From the NCBI GenBank assembly GCA_017881645.1, contig JADGQQ010000063.1:1-12402 (forward strand): 12,402 nucleotides of DNA. Reading direction: 5' to 3'. This DNA comes from Clostridia bacterium (GTDB lineage: Bacteria; Bacillota; Clostridia; Saccharofermentanales; Saccharofermentanaceae). The stretch's first letter is position 1. Each line of letters opens with the position of its first letter. Positions 5,838 to 12,402 of the stretch are shown here, in pieces. Below the pieces are notes generated by a model that saw nothing but the letters and a program-made list of their open reading frames with translations, did no database searches and was not told the origin of the DNA. Position numbers and translations under genes: made by a program.

Positions 5838-5882
5838 AGGAGGAGTGCGTACAGATCTTTGTCTGTGCGTCAAATAGATATG
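5838..5882 (+). promoter_or_regulatory. rplI ribosome binding site separated from its start by a hairpin
   Basis: A strong AGGAGG (5838-5843) lies 36 bases before the ATG at 5880, too far for normal initiation. Between them GCGTACAGA (5847-5855) and TCTGTGCGT (5862-5870) form a 9-position stem (7 Watson-Crick, 2 G-U) with a 6-base loop. Removing this 24-base hairpin leaves an effective gap of 12 bases. No other good ribosome binding site is near the ATG. This suggests a hairpin-bridged initiation site. Confidence 0.6.
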
Positions 5883-6326
5883 AAAGTTATACTGCTTGCA
5901 GATGTTAAGGGCCTGGGGAAGGCGGATGATATTGTCGAAGTGAATGACGGGTACGCGAGGAATTTTCTTTTCAAGAAGAATCTCGCATTGGAAGCAACCC
6001 CGATGAATCTGAATGCCATCAAGCTCAAGAAGGGTTCTCTTGCTGAAAAATCACGCCGTGAGCTGATTGCTGCTCAGGAGGCCGGCCGTACGCTGGCCGG
6101 ACAGAACATTACGCTGGAAATGAAATCCGGCGAAGGCGGCAGACTCTATGGCGCCGTGACTGCTATGGATGTAGCGGCGGCTCTTGAAAAAAAGGGATAT
6201 AAAATAGATAAGAAGCAGATTTCGATCAAGAACCCCATCAAAATGATCGGATCGTGTGAAGTCGGACTGAAGCTTCACCCGGAAGTATCGGTCAATATTA
6301 CCGTTGATGTTATAGCATTAACCTAA
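5880..6326 (+). CDS. rplI: 50S ribosomal protein L9
   Basis: From the ATG at 5880 the protein is 148 residues, a standard L9 length. It begins MKVILLADVKGLGKADDIVE followed by VNDGYARNFLFKKNLALEAT, the conserved N-terminal rRNA-binding domain. A long central helix follows, then the C-terminal domain GGRLYGAVTAMDVAAALEKKGYKIDKKQI. L9 binds domain V of 23S rRNA and helps maintain reading-frame fidelity. The frame can be extended to a TTG at 5859 or a GTG at 5865, adding 7 or 5 residues with no family support. Both codons lie within the leader hairpin, so I prefer the ATG. The dnaB gene follows after 42 bases in the same direction. The DHH/GdpP-type gene often found before rplI in Firmicutes is absent. 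Confidence 0.95.
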   Translation: MKVILLADVKGLGKADDIVEVNDGYARNFLFKKNLALEATPMNLNAIKLKKGSLAEKSRRELIAAQEAGRTLAGQNITLEMKSGEGGRLYGAVTAMDVAAALEKKGYKIDKKQISIKNPIKMIGSCEVGLKLHPEVSVNITVDVIALT

Positions 6327-6368
6327 TGCAATATCCCAACGCTCGAACGAACCGTATCGGAGGCAAAC

Positions 6369-7910
6369 ATGGCTAAAGCATCATCGAACGCCCCGGCAGG
6401 AAGACTGCCGCCCCAGAATGTGCAGGCTGAACAGGCGGTCCTGTGTTCCTGTCTCGATAGTGAAAGTGCGTTAACCGTTGTCTCTGCCATTCTGGTGCCG
6501 GAAGATTTCTATAAACCGGATCACCGGCTGATTTTTTCGGCAATTCTTGAACTGGTTTCTACGCGTTCGGCCGTCGACATTATTACTGTGTCTGATCTTC
6601 TTGCGAAACGCGGTGAACTCGATCAGGTAGGCGGCACGACGTATATCAGCCAGCTTTCCGATCTTTCCATCATTCGTTCCAACGCATCGGAGTATGCGGC
6701 CATTGTCCGTCAGAAATCCATGCTTCGAAAACTGATCGGATCTCTCGATGAAGTGACGAAGCTGTCTTATGAAGGCGAACAGGAAGCCAATAATCTGGTG
6801 GATATTGCCATAAAGAGATTGTCTGATATGCGCGAGAATCCTGCAGGCAGCGGATTTGAGAGCCTGTACGATATTCTTAAGCGGAGTCTTCAGGAAATTG
6901 CCGATATTAAGAAAGGCAAGAAAGAGAGAAACGCCGTTCACACAGGATTTCCGCTTCTGGACAGAGCAACCGGCGGCTTCCGTCCCGGCTCACTGATTAT
7001 CGTTGCTGCCCGACCTTCCATGGGTAAATCCGCACTCGTCATTAATATTGCGACCAATGCATCTATTAATTACAACACGCAGGTTGCGTTTTTCAGCCTT
7101 GAAATGTCAAAGGCAGAAATCGGCAACCGTATTCTTGCATCCAAATCTTCTGTAAGCACATATGCACTCCAGAATGCGGACATCAAGGAAGAGGAATGGG
7201 ATCAGATCGGTCAGGCGATGCGGATGCTGTCGCCGGCGCCTTTTTATATTGACGACCGCTCAGGAATCAATACCATCGAAATGATGGCGAAATGCCGTCA
7301 GCTTAAGAACGAAGGCCGCCTCGGACTTATTATTGTCGACTATCTGCAGCTGATGAGTCCGGCCGGCAATCGTAGTACAGGCAACCGTCAGCAGGAGATT
7401 TCCGAGATCTCCAGATCACTTAAAATTATGGCCAAGGAACTGGAAGTTCCGGTTATTGCCCTGTCGCAGCTCTCACGCGGTGCGGAATATCGTGAAGACC
7501 GCCGGCCGCTGCTGGCCGATCTGCGTGATTCGGGTGCTATTGAACAGGATGCGGATATGGTTCTGTTCATTTATCGCGATGCCTATTACGAAAAAGGCGA
7601 GGAGAAGCCGGAAATCGAAGATGCGGAAATCATTCTCGCTAAGAACCGTCAAGGTGCGACGAAGACGGTTATGCTCAAATGGTGGTCCAGAAAGACGCTC
7701 TTCTTTGAAGAGGATCTGCCGAATATGCCGCATGAAACACATGTTTCACATCCGCATACGCACAAAAAGACTGAACAGGGCGGTGATCCCGGTCCTGAGG
7801 TTCCGACACATGCGGAACCGCCGCAGGCCGCACCGGTTTACAATGTATCGGAGGATGATATTCCACCGGATATGTATGATTATGATCTTCCTTCAGAGGA
7901 TGAGGTATAG
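6369..7910 (+). CDS. dnaB: Replicative DNA helicase
   Basis: A 513-residue DnaB/DnaC-type helicase, the hexameric motor that unwinds DNA at the replication fork. The N-terminal domain (about 14-115: PPQNVQAEQAVLCSCLDSE) binds primase. The RecA-like domain (about 185-450) carries Walker A AARPSMGKSA (213-222, K220), Walker B LIIVDYLQLM (320-329, D324) and KNRQGAT (425-431) with the likely arginine finger R427. The family is normally about 440-450 residues. Here an extra tail of some 60 residues is added: a histidine cluster at 455-465 (five His in eleven residues), a Pro-rich stretch, then an acidic end (YDYDLPSEDEV). The ATG follows GGAGG at 5 bases. tilS begins two bases after the stop. Confidence 0.97.
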   Translation: MAKASSNAPAGRLPPQNVQAEQAVLCSCLDSESALTVVSAILVPEDFYKPDHRLIFSAILELVSTRSAVDIITVSDLLAKRGELDQVGGTTYISQLSDLSIIRSNASEYAAIVRQKSMLRKLIGSLDEVTKLSYEGEQEANNLVDIAIKRLSDMRENPAGSGFESLYDILKRSLQEIADIKKGKKERNAVHTGFPLLDRATGGFRPGSLIIVAARPSMGKSALVINIATNASINYNTQVAFFSLEMSKAEIGNRILASKSSVSTYALQNADIKEEEWDQIGQAMRMLSPAPFYIDDRSGINTIEMMAKCRQLKNEGRLGLIIVDYLQLMSPAGNRSTGNRQQEISEISRSLKIMAKELEVPVIALSQLSRGAEYREDRRPLLADLRDSGAIEQDADMVLFIYRDAYYEKGEEKPEIEDAEIILAKNRQGATKTVMLKWWSRKTLFFEEDLPNMPHETHVSHPHTHKKTEQGGDPGPEVPTHAEPPQAAPVYNVSEDDIPPDMYDYDLPSEDEV

Positions 7911-7912
7911 GC

Positions 7913-9484
7913 ATGTCTCTTACGGCTGAATGTCGGGCTTTTTGCCGGACACACGGTTTATTCCATTGTCAGACCATCGTTGTGGGTGTATCCGGAGGCG
8001 CCGATTCCGTGTGTCTTCTACATGTTCTGCATACTTTATCCGAAGAAGCCGGTTCTGAGGACGGTGCCGAAGACGGTGCCGCGTTTCCGGTGCTTGTCGC
8101 AGCTCACGTGAACCACGGGCTGCGCGGCGATGCGGCGGACCGTGACGAAGAACACGTGCGCAGCTTATGTGAATCTCTCCATATCCGTCTAGCGGTTAAG
8201 AAAGCCGATGTAGCTGCCGTCTCCGGCGAGAAAAAAATCAGTCTCGAAGAGGCCGGCCGTTGGGTCCGGTATTCGTTTTTCAAAGAAACGGCAGATGCAT
8301 GCACTGCGGACGGGCAGACTGCGTATATTGCGGTCGCGCATCACCGCGAGGATCAGGCGGAGACGATTTTGATGAATCTTTTTCGCGGAACAGGACCGGA
8401 CGGGCTTTGCGGCATGCGTCCGAAGTACCGGGGCGTTATCCGTCCTCTGCTTTTTGCATCCAAGAGCGATATTACCGAATATCTGCGGATTCATTTTCTC
8501 GAATATTCGGAAGACGCGTCCAATCAGGTGAATCATTTTACGAGGAATCGCTGGAGAAATCAGATTCTGCCGCTTATCGCTGACGTGTCACGAAAAGATC
8601 CGGTGCTGCCTTTGCTGCAGACAGCCGAGATCGTATCGGACGACAGGGACTATTTTGAATCCCGGGTACAGGAAATCGTCCGCTGCAACGCAGTGGCCGG
8701 CGGCAGCGATGCCAGGGGAATTCCATGCGAGGTCCTGCGAAGAGAACATCGCGCGATCTCATCAAGAATTATCCGGTTCCTATACGCCGAAAAATTCTCT
8801 TCCGGCACAGATCTCTCCTACGCGCATGTGGTATCCATTCTGTCATTGACAGAAGCCGGACCCGGGGGAAGACGGATTGCCCTTCCGCACGGCAGACTGG
8901 CCTATGTATCCGGAGACGTACTTTTTTTTGAAGACCTTACAGATCTGCATAGAGGAAGGCCTGGGACATGGATGACAAAAACCGGTCCGCTCCTACTAAG
9001 CGGATCCGTGGATATGCCGGAAACTGCGTTGCCGGCCTGCCCCGGACGACGGTCTGTCATGGATAAAAATTCAAAAACTTCTTTCCAAGTGGAGACAATC
9101 TTCGTTGAGAATCCGATGCAGGTAGTTTATAATAGTCGGACATGGTACTGTACCTGCGATAAACTTCAGGGTGCGGTTATCCGGACGCGAAGGAAAGACG
9201 ACTGGTTTTCCGCTGCGGGCTCTGCCGGAGGGAAACCATTACGCAGATTCCTGACGGACAGGAAGATTCCCGCGTTTACGCGAGACAGGATTCTTCTGGC
9301 CGCGAAAGATTCACAGGTGTTGTGGATACCGGGAATCGGACATGCGGAAGGTTTTGCGGATGAGATTTCAAGGCGAAGGTTTGACGAATCTCAGGTGCAG
9401 AATGCTGGCGAAGGCTACGGATCAGCAGATCAGAAGCTTTGCAGGATTACCATTTATGACATAAATGATCAGGAGGAGCAATAA
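7913..9484 (+). CDS. tilS: tRNA(Ile)-lysidine synthase
   Basis: A 523-residue TilS, which attaches lysine to C34 of tRNA-Ile(CAU), changing its reading from AUG to AUA. The N-terminal ATPase domain has the PP-loop SGGADS (27-32), AAHVNHGLRG and AHHREDQAETILMNLFRGTG. The usual family text is HHxDDQAET, so the Glu-Asp pair is a small variation. EDASN followed by NRWRNQILP marks the end of the catalytic domain. The C-terminal substrate-binding domain is visible in AVIRTRRKDDWF and LRRFLTDRKIPAFTRDRI. The protein is somewhat longer than many homologues, with an acidic insert (SEDGAEDGAAF, about 68-78) and a polar tail. The ATG follows TGAGG at 7 bases. The stop TAA shares a base with the hpt ATG, so coupling is likely. 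Confidence 0.95.
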   Translation: MSLTAECRAFCRTHGLFHCQTIVVGVSGGADSVCLLHVLHTLSEEAGSEDGAEDGAAFPVLVAAHVNHGLRGDAADRDEEHVRSLCESLHIRLAVKKADVAAVSGEKKISLEEAGRWVRYSFFKETADACTADGQTAYIAVAHHREDQAETILMNLFRGTGPDGLCGMRPKYRGVIRPLLFASKSDITEYLRIHFLEYSEDASNQVNHFTRNRWRNQILPLIADVSRKDPVLPLLQTAEIVSDDRDYFESRVQEIVRCNAVAGGSDARGIPCEVLRREHRAISSRIIRFLYAEKFSSGTDLSYAHVVSILSLTEAGPGGRRIALPHGRLAYVSGDVLFFEDLTDLHRGRPGTWMTKTGPLLLSGSVDMPETALPACPGRRSVMDKNSKTSFQVETIFVENPMQVVYNSRTWYCTCDKLQGAVIRTRRKDDWFSAAGSAGGKPLRRFLTDRKIPAFTRDRILLAAKDSQVLWIPGIGHAEGFADEISRRRFDESQVQNAGEGYGSADQKLCRITIYDINDQEEQ

Positions 9485-10023
9485 TGGCTCATTACATTAA
9501 AAATGTATTTATTCCAAGAGACGAAATCGACAAAGTCGTCACACAGCTTGCTGAAAGAATCTCAGAGGACTATAAGGGCAAGGAAATCGTCATGGTCGGC
9601 GTCCTGAAAGGTTCTTTCATTTTTCTAGCAGATCTGGTCCGGAAAATTCAAGTGCCGGTTGTGTTGGATTTCATGTCCGTTTCCAGCTATTACGGAGGAA
9701 CAAAGAGCTCCGGGATCGTGAAGATTATTAAGGACATGGATGTTGATATCGAGGACAAACATGTTATTATCGTTGAGGATATCGTTGATTCCGGATTGAC
9801 GCTGCAGCATCTCAAAGAGCTGCTGCTGACAAGGAACCCTGCCAGTCTCCGCGTATGCGCCGCATTTGACAAGCCGGGCCGCAGGAAAACGAATATAGTA
9901 GCAGATTACATCGGAATGAAGATTCCGGATGAATTTATTATTGGTTATGGACTTGATTTTGACGGAAAATATCGTAACTTGCCGGATGTTTGCATTCTGG
10001 CAATTGAGGGAGGTAATGAATGA
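9484..10023 (+). CDS. hpt: Hypoxanthine (guanine) phosphoribosyltransferase
   Basis: A 179-residue purine salvage enzyme that converts hypoxanthine, and usually guanine, plus PRPP to IMP or GMP in the cytosol. The PRPP-binding motif is IIVEDIVDSGLTL (95-107). The flexible loop SSYYGGT is at 67-73 and the purine-side segment KPGRRK at 130-135. Length is normal. It starts with the ATG at 9484, 7-8 bases after an AGGAGG site that lies inside the end of tilS. Its stop overlaps the ftsH start in ATGA. The order tilS-hpt-ftsH is the same as in Bacillus subtilis, which supports all three calls. Confidence 0.96.
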   Translation: MAHYIKNVFIPRDEIDKVVTQLAERISEDYKGKEIVMVGVLKGSFIFLADLVRKIQVPVVLDFMSVSSYYGGTKSSGIVKIIKDMDVDIEDKHVIIVEDIVDSGLTLQHLKELLLTRNPASLRVCAAFDKPGRRKTNIVADYIGMKIPDEFIIGYGLDFDGKYRNLPDVCILAIEGGNE

Positions 10024-11879
10024 GTCAGGCAACCCCTAAGAAATTTGGCGGAGCCCCGTTTTATGTGATTATTCTGCTGGTTATCGTAGTCGCAACTTAC
10101 TTTTTTGCGAACGGTACCGGTGCCAAGCCGGATAAACTGTCGGATGTGATTAATTTTGTCGAGACGGGAACACACACGCCGGTGAACGTAACTCTGTACG
10201 GGTATAAACTCGAATACAAATACACAAATGCTGTCGGGAAATCCGTGAAAGTCAGCAAGGACATTCCCGCACTTTCTATTGACCGCGTTTTGGGCATTCT
10301 GATTCAGGCGCAAAAAGACGGCAAAATTCAGAACTTTGATTATAAAGAACCTGCTGACATCAGCAGCATTCTGAGCATTGCCACGATCGTAATTATGGTA
10401 GCTGCTATGGGATTTTTCCTGTGGTTTTCCTTTGCCAGAGCACAGGGAGACGGCAAGAGTGCCATGAGCTTCGGTCGAAGCAAGGCGAAGCTGCATGATC
10501 CGACGAAGAATCAAGTGACGTTTGCGGATGTTGCCGGAGCGGATGAGGAGAAGGAAGAATTGACCGAAGTCGTCGACTTCCTGAAGAATCCGAAGAAGTA
10601 TTCAGACCTCGGAGCTAAGATTCCGCGCGGAATTCTGCTCTTCGGAGCACCCGGAACCGGTAAGACTCTTCTTGCAAAAGCCGTGGCCGGTGAAGCGGGC
10701 GTCCCGTTCTTCTCGATCTCCGGTTCGGACTTTGTGGAAATGTTCGTCGGCGTCGGTGCAAGCCGTGTCCGCGATCTGTTCGACAATGCAAAGAAGAACG
10801 CGCCCTGTATTATTTTTATCGATGAAATTGATGCTGTCGGCCGTCACCGCGGTGCCGGAATGGGCGGCGGACATGATGAGCGTGAACAGACTCTCAACCA
10901 GCTCCTTGTGGAGATGGATGGATTTGGACCGAACGAAGGCGTTATCGTCATTGCTGCGACCAACCGTATGGATATTTTGGATCCTGCACTGCTTCGCCCG
11001 GGCCGCTTCGACCGCCGTGTTGTCGTTATGCGTCCGGACATCAAGGGAAGAGAAGCGATTCTCAAAGTGCATGCCAAGAACAAGCCTCTTAATGCAGACG
11101 TCGATCTGCATGAGATTGCCAAGATCACACCCGGTTTCACCGGTGCAGATCTGGCCAATCTTCTGAACGAAGCAGCCCTTTATGCCGCCCGTCATAATGC
11201 AACGGAGATCACATACCATGATATTTCCGAGGCCGTTTTCAAGGTTATGATCGGACCGGAGAAGAAGAGCCGTGTCATCACGGAAAAAGAGAAGAAGCTT
11301 ACGGCGTTTCACGAAGCCGGCCATGCAGTTGTCCTTCGCAATATTTCGGAAACGGATAAGGTTGAGCGTGTCTCCATCATTCCGGCCGGCGGCGCAGGTG
11401 GATATACGGCACATAAACCGAATGAGGATGTGTACTACACGACTCGCCTGCAGCTTATTCATAACATCATGATTTCTCTGGGCGGACGTGCTGCAGAAGA
11501 GATTGTCCTGGGCGAGATCAGTACCGGCGCATCGTCGGATCTGCAGAGCTGTTCCGGCATTGCCCGTGATATGATCACGAAATACGGTATGAGCAAGAGG
11601 CTTGGCAACATGGTCTTTGCCGGTGACGAAGAAATTTTCCTCGGCAAGGATTACGGGCACGTGCAGAACTACAGCGAGCATGTCGCTGCCATCATTGATG
11701 AAGAAGTACAGACAATTATCGAAGATGCATACAAGGATGTTATTGATATCCTGAACAGGAAGATCGATGTCCTCAATGCAGTCGCCGGACGGCTTCTCGA
11801 GAAAGAGAAAATCGAAGGCGAAGAATTTGAAAGCATCTATGCTTCCTTCGGTGAAGATGTTCCGCTGGATCTGGAGTAA
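10020..11879 (+). CDS. ftsH: ATP-dependent zinc metalloprotease FtsH
   Basis: A 619-residue membrane AAA+ protease that extracts and degrades membrane and short-lived cytosolic proteins as a hexamer. Two membrane helices are visible at about 13-30 (FYVIILLVIVVATYFF) and 117-138, flanking a small extracytoplasmic domain. The AAA domain has Walker A GAPGTGKT (209-216; most FtsH have GPPGTGKT), pore loop FVG (242-244), Walker B IIFIDEID (264-271) and the arginine fingers of ALLRPGRFDR (R326, R329). The zinc site is HEAGH (431-435) with D507 in ASSDLQS as the likely third ligand. The C terminus is short and acidic (EDVPLDLE). The ATG overlaps the hpt stop and follows GGGAGG. A bidirectional terminator lies just downstream. 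Confidence 0.98.
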   Translation: MSQATPKKFGGAPFYVIILLVIVVATYFFANGTGAKPDKLSDVINFVETGTHTPVNVTLYGYKLEYKYTNAVGKSVKVSKDIPALSIDRVLGILIQAQKDGKIQNFDYKEPADISSILSIATIVIMVAAMGFFLWFSFARAQGDGKSAMSFGRSKAKLHDPTKNQVTFADVAGADEEKEELTEVVDFLKNPKKYSDLGAKIPRGILLFGAPGTGKTLLAKAVAGEAGVPFFSISGSDFVEMFVGVGASRVRDLFDNAKKNAPCIIFIDEIDAVGRHRGAGMGGGHDEREQTLNQLLVEMDGFGPNEGVIVIAATNRMDILDPALLRPGRFDRRVVVMRPDIKGREAILKVHAKNKPLNADVDLHEIAKITPGFTGADLANLLNEAALYAARHNATEITYHDISEAVFKVMIGPEKKSRVITEKEKKLTAFHEAGHAVVLRNISETDKVERVSIIPAGGAGGYTAHKPNEDVYYTTRLQLIHNIMISLGGRAAEEIVLGEISTGASSDLQSCSGIARDMITKYGMSKRLGNMVFAGDEEIFLGKDYGHVQNYSEHVAAIIDEEVQTIIEDAYKDVIDILNRKIDVLNAVAGRLLEKEKIEGEEFESIYASFGEDVPLDLE

Positions 11880-11913
11880 TCTTATCCAGAGATCCGGAAG
11901 ACGACCTTTCCGT

Positions 11914-11954
11914 AAAAAAAGAAACTCCCGCCGGATTTCCTGCGGGAGTTTTTT
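11914..11954. terminator. Bidirectional intrinsic terminator between convergent genes
   Basis: AAACTCCCGC (11922-11931) pairs perfectly with GCGGGAGTTT (11942-11951) around a 10-base loop. Six T residues (11949-11954) follow on the plus strand and seven A residues (11914-11920) precede it, so the minus strand also reads hairpin plus T-run. It ends ftsH on the plus strand and the small gene at 11996-12232 on the minus strand. Confidence 0.93.
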
Positions 11955-11995
11955 GCGTTAGAAATATATCGGGTCGTAACCGTGACAGGAGATTT

Positions 11996-12232
11996 TCAGG
12001 ACTCTGTATCCTCCGGCAGAGATTTTTTATAATCCTGGATAAGCTGCTCCGCCTTTTTCTGATACTCTTCCGGGATTTCAATATGCCCCCAACCCATCGT
12101 CAATTGAAACAACCCGTCATATGCTTCGCTGTGATGGGGGACGACGGTGAACGGAATCCCTTCTTCTTTGAATATGCCGGTCAATACATCTGACTCAAAC
12201 TCATTCTCAAGACTTGTCCGAATGATCTTCAT
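11996..12232 (-). CDS. Small DUF2007-like protein
   Basis: This 78-residue protein begins MKIIRTSLENEFESDVLTGI, continues with FKEEGIPFTVV and ends in a helix of the type EIPEEYQKKAEQLIQDYKK. The pattern of a short strand, a helix that scans for a buried ligand, EGIP, and then a V/I-x-V/I-PEE-x(3)-A helix resembles the DUF2007 'putative signal transducing protein' family. The function is unknown. It has no signal peptide or membrane segment. The ATG follows a strong GAGGAGG site at 8 bases. It lies 66 bases downstream of the probable murC, on the same strand, and probably shares its transcript. Its histidine pair (HH, about 33-34) and single tryptophan have no assigned role. Confidence 0.75.
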   Translation of the reverse strand: MKIIRTSLENEFESDVLTGIFKEEGIPFTVVPHHSEAYDGLFQLTMGWGHIEIPEEYQKKAEQLIQDYKKSLPEDTES

Positions 12233-12298
12233 GGGTCCAACCTCCTCTGGAGTTCAGCCGATTTCTGCTGTTTGGAAAACATAGTAGACATGTAAGGA

Positions 12299-12402
12299 TT
12301 ATTTCGCGTTTTCAATCCGTATCAGTTCATCCGCAAGTTCGCGAATATCTTCCGGACCCAGAACCAGAATCAAGTCGCCCTCGCTGACCCACTCATCCAG
12401 AC
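12299..12402 (-). CDS. murC: Probable UDP-N-acetylmuramate--L-alanine ligase, C-terminal end only
   Basis: The minus strand is open from the right edge to a TAA at 12301-12299 and encodes 33 residues containing LDEWVSEGDLILVLGPEDIR then ELADELIRIENAK. The pattern GD-hydrophobic-G-x-x-DI followed by a short amphipathic helix matches the C-terminal end of MurC, which usually reads GDxVLTxGAGDI. MurC adds L-alanine to UDP-MurNAc in peptidoglycan synthesis. Here GPED replaces the usual GAGD. Only the last part is visible, so the identity rests on a short match. Other Mur ligases are possible but fit less well. Confidence 0.55.
   Translation of the reverse strand, partial: LDEWVSEGDLILVLGPEDIRELADELIRIENAK

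Noticed and set aside
5859..5879. TTG (5859) or GTG (5865) as the rplI start
   Set aside because: L9 normally starts MKVILL, and the ATG gives the standard 148 residues. Both alternatives lie inside the leader hairpin, 15 and 21 bases after the ribosome binding site.
6315..6329. GCATTA/TAATGC inverted repeat at the rplI stop codon
   Set aside because: A 6-base AT-rich stem with a 3-base loop and no T-run is weak, and dnaB continues in the same operon.
10602..11681. A 359-codon open frame antisense to ftsH
   Set aside because: It lies entirely within strongly supported ftsH, has no recognisable domain, and is best explained as a by-product of ftsH codon use.

Overview
The window looks like chromosomal core DNA from a low-to-mid GC member of the Firmicutes, most likely class Clostridia. 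Three things point there: the gene blocks rpsF-ssb-rpsR, rplI-dnaB and tilS-hpt-ftsH; a GGGtGRT-family protein paired with a NifU-like scaffold, a pair typical of anaerobic Clostridia; and strong AGGAGG-type ribosome binding sites. There is no sign of a phage, insertion sequence, CRISPR array, tRNA or rRNA. The genus cannot be fixed from this sequence.

Layout. (1) Bases 1-1224, minus strand: a two-gene operon of an Fe-S scaffold-like protein followed by a GGGtGRT-family protein, cut by the left edge. (2) 1225-1434: a divergent control region with two extended -10 promoters and a perfect 10+10 inverted repeat over the minus-strand promoter. (3) 1435-4226, plus strand: prfA (release factor 1) overlapping a fused gene that joins a Sua5-type threonylcarbamoyl-AMP synthase to a protein-arginine-phosphatase-like domain. 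(4) 4227-4571: a gap with no convincing gene, then the rpsF promoter and a probable S6:S18-type leader. (5) 4572-5698: rpsF-ssb-rpsR. (6) 5746-5879: a promoter, a strong intrinsic terminator and a leader hairpin placed between the Shine-Dalgarno sequence and the start codon of rplI. (7) 5880-11879: rplI-dnaB-tilS-hpt-ftsH, closely spaced or overlapping. (8) 11914-11954: a bidirectional terminator. (9) 11996-12402, minus strand: a small DUF2007-like protein downstream of the 3' end of what is probably murC.

Biologically this is a housekeeping cluster. It covers translation termination, tRNA modification (t6A by the Sua5 domain, lysidine by TilS), ribosomal proteins S6, S18 and L9, replication (SSB, DnaB), purine salvage (Hpt), membrane proteolysis (FtsH) and probably peptidoglycan precursor synthesis (MurC). 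I see no complete new defence or metabolic system. The items most worth a second look are the Sua5-arginine phosphatase fusion, the hairpin that appears to bridge a distant Shine-Dalgarno sequence to the rplI start, the promoter that fires into a terminator just upstream of it, the probable S6:S18 leader, and the palindrome over the Fe-S operon promoter.
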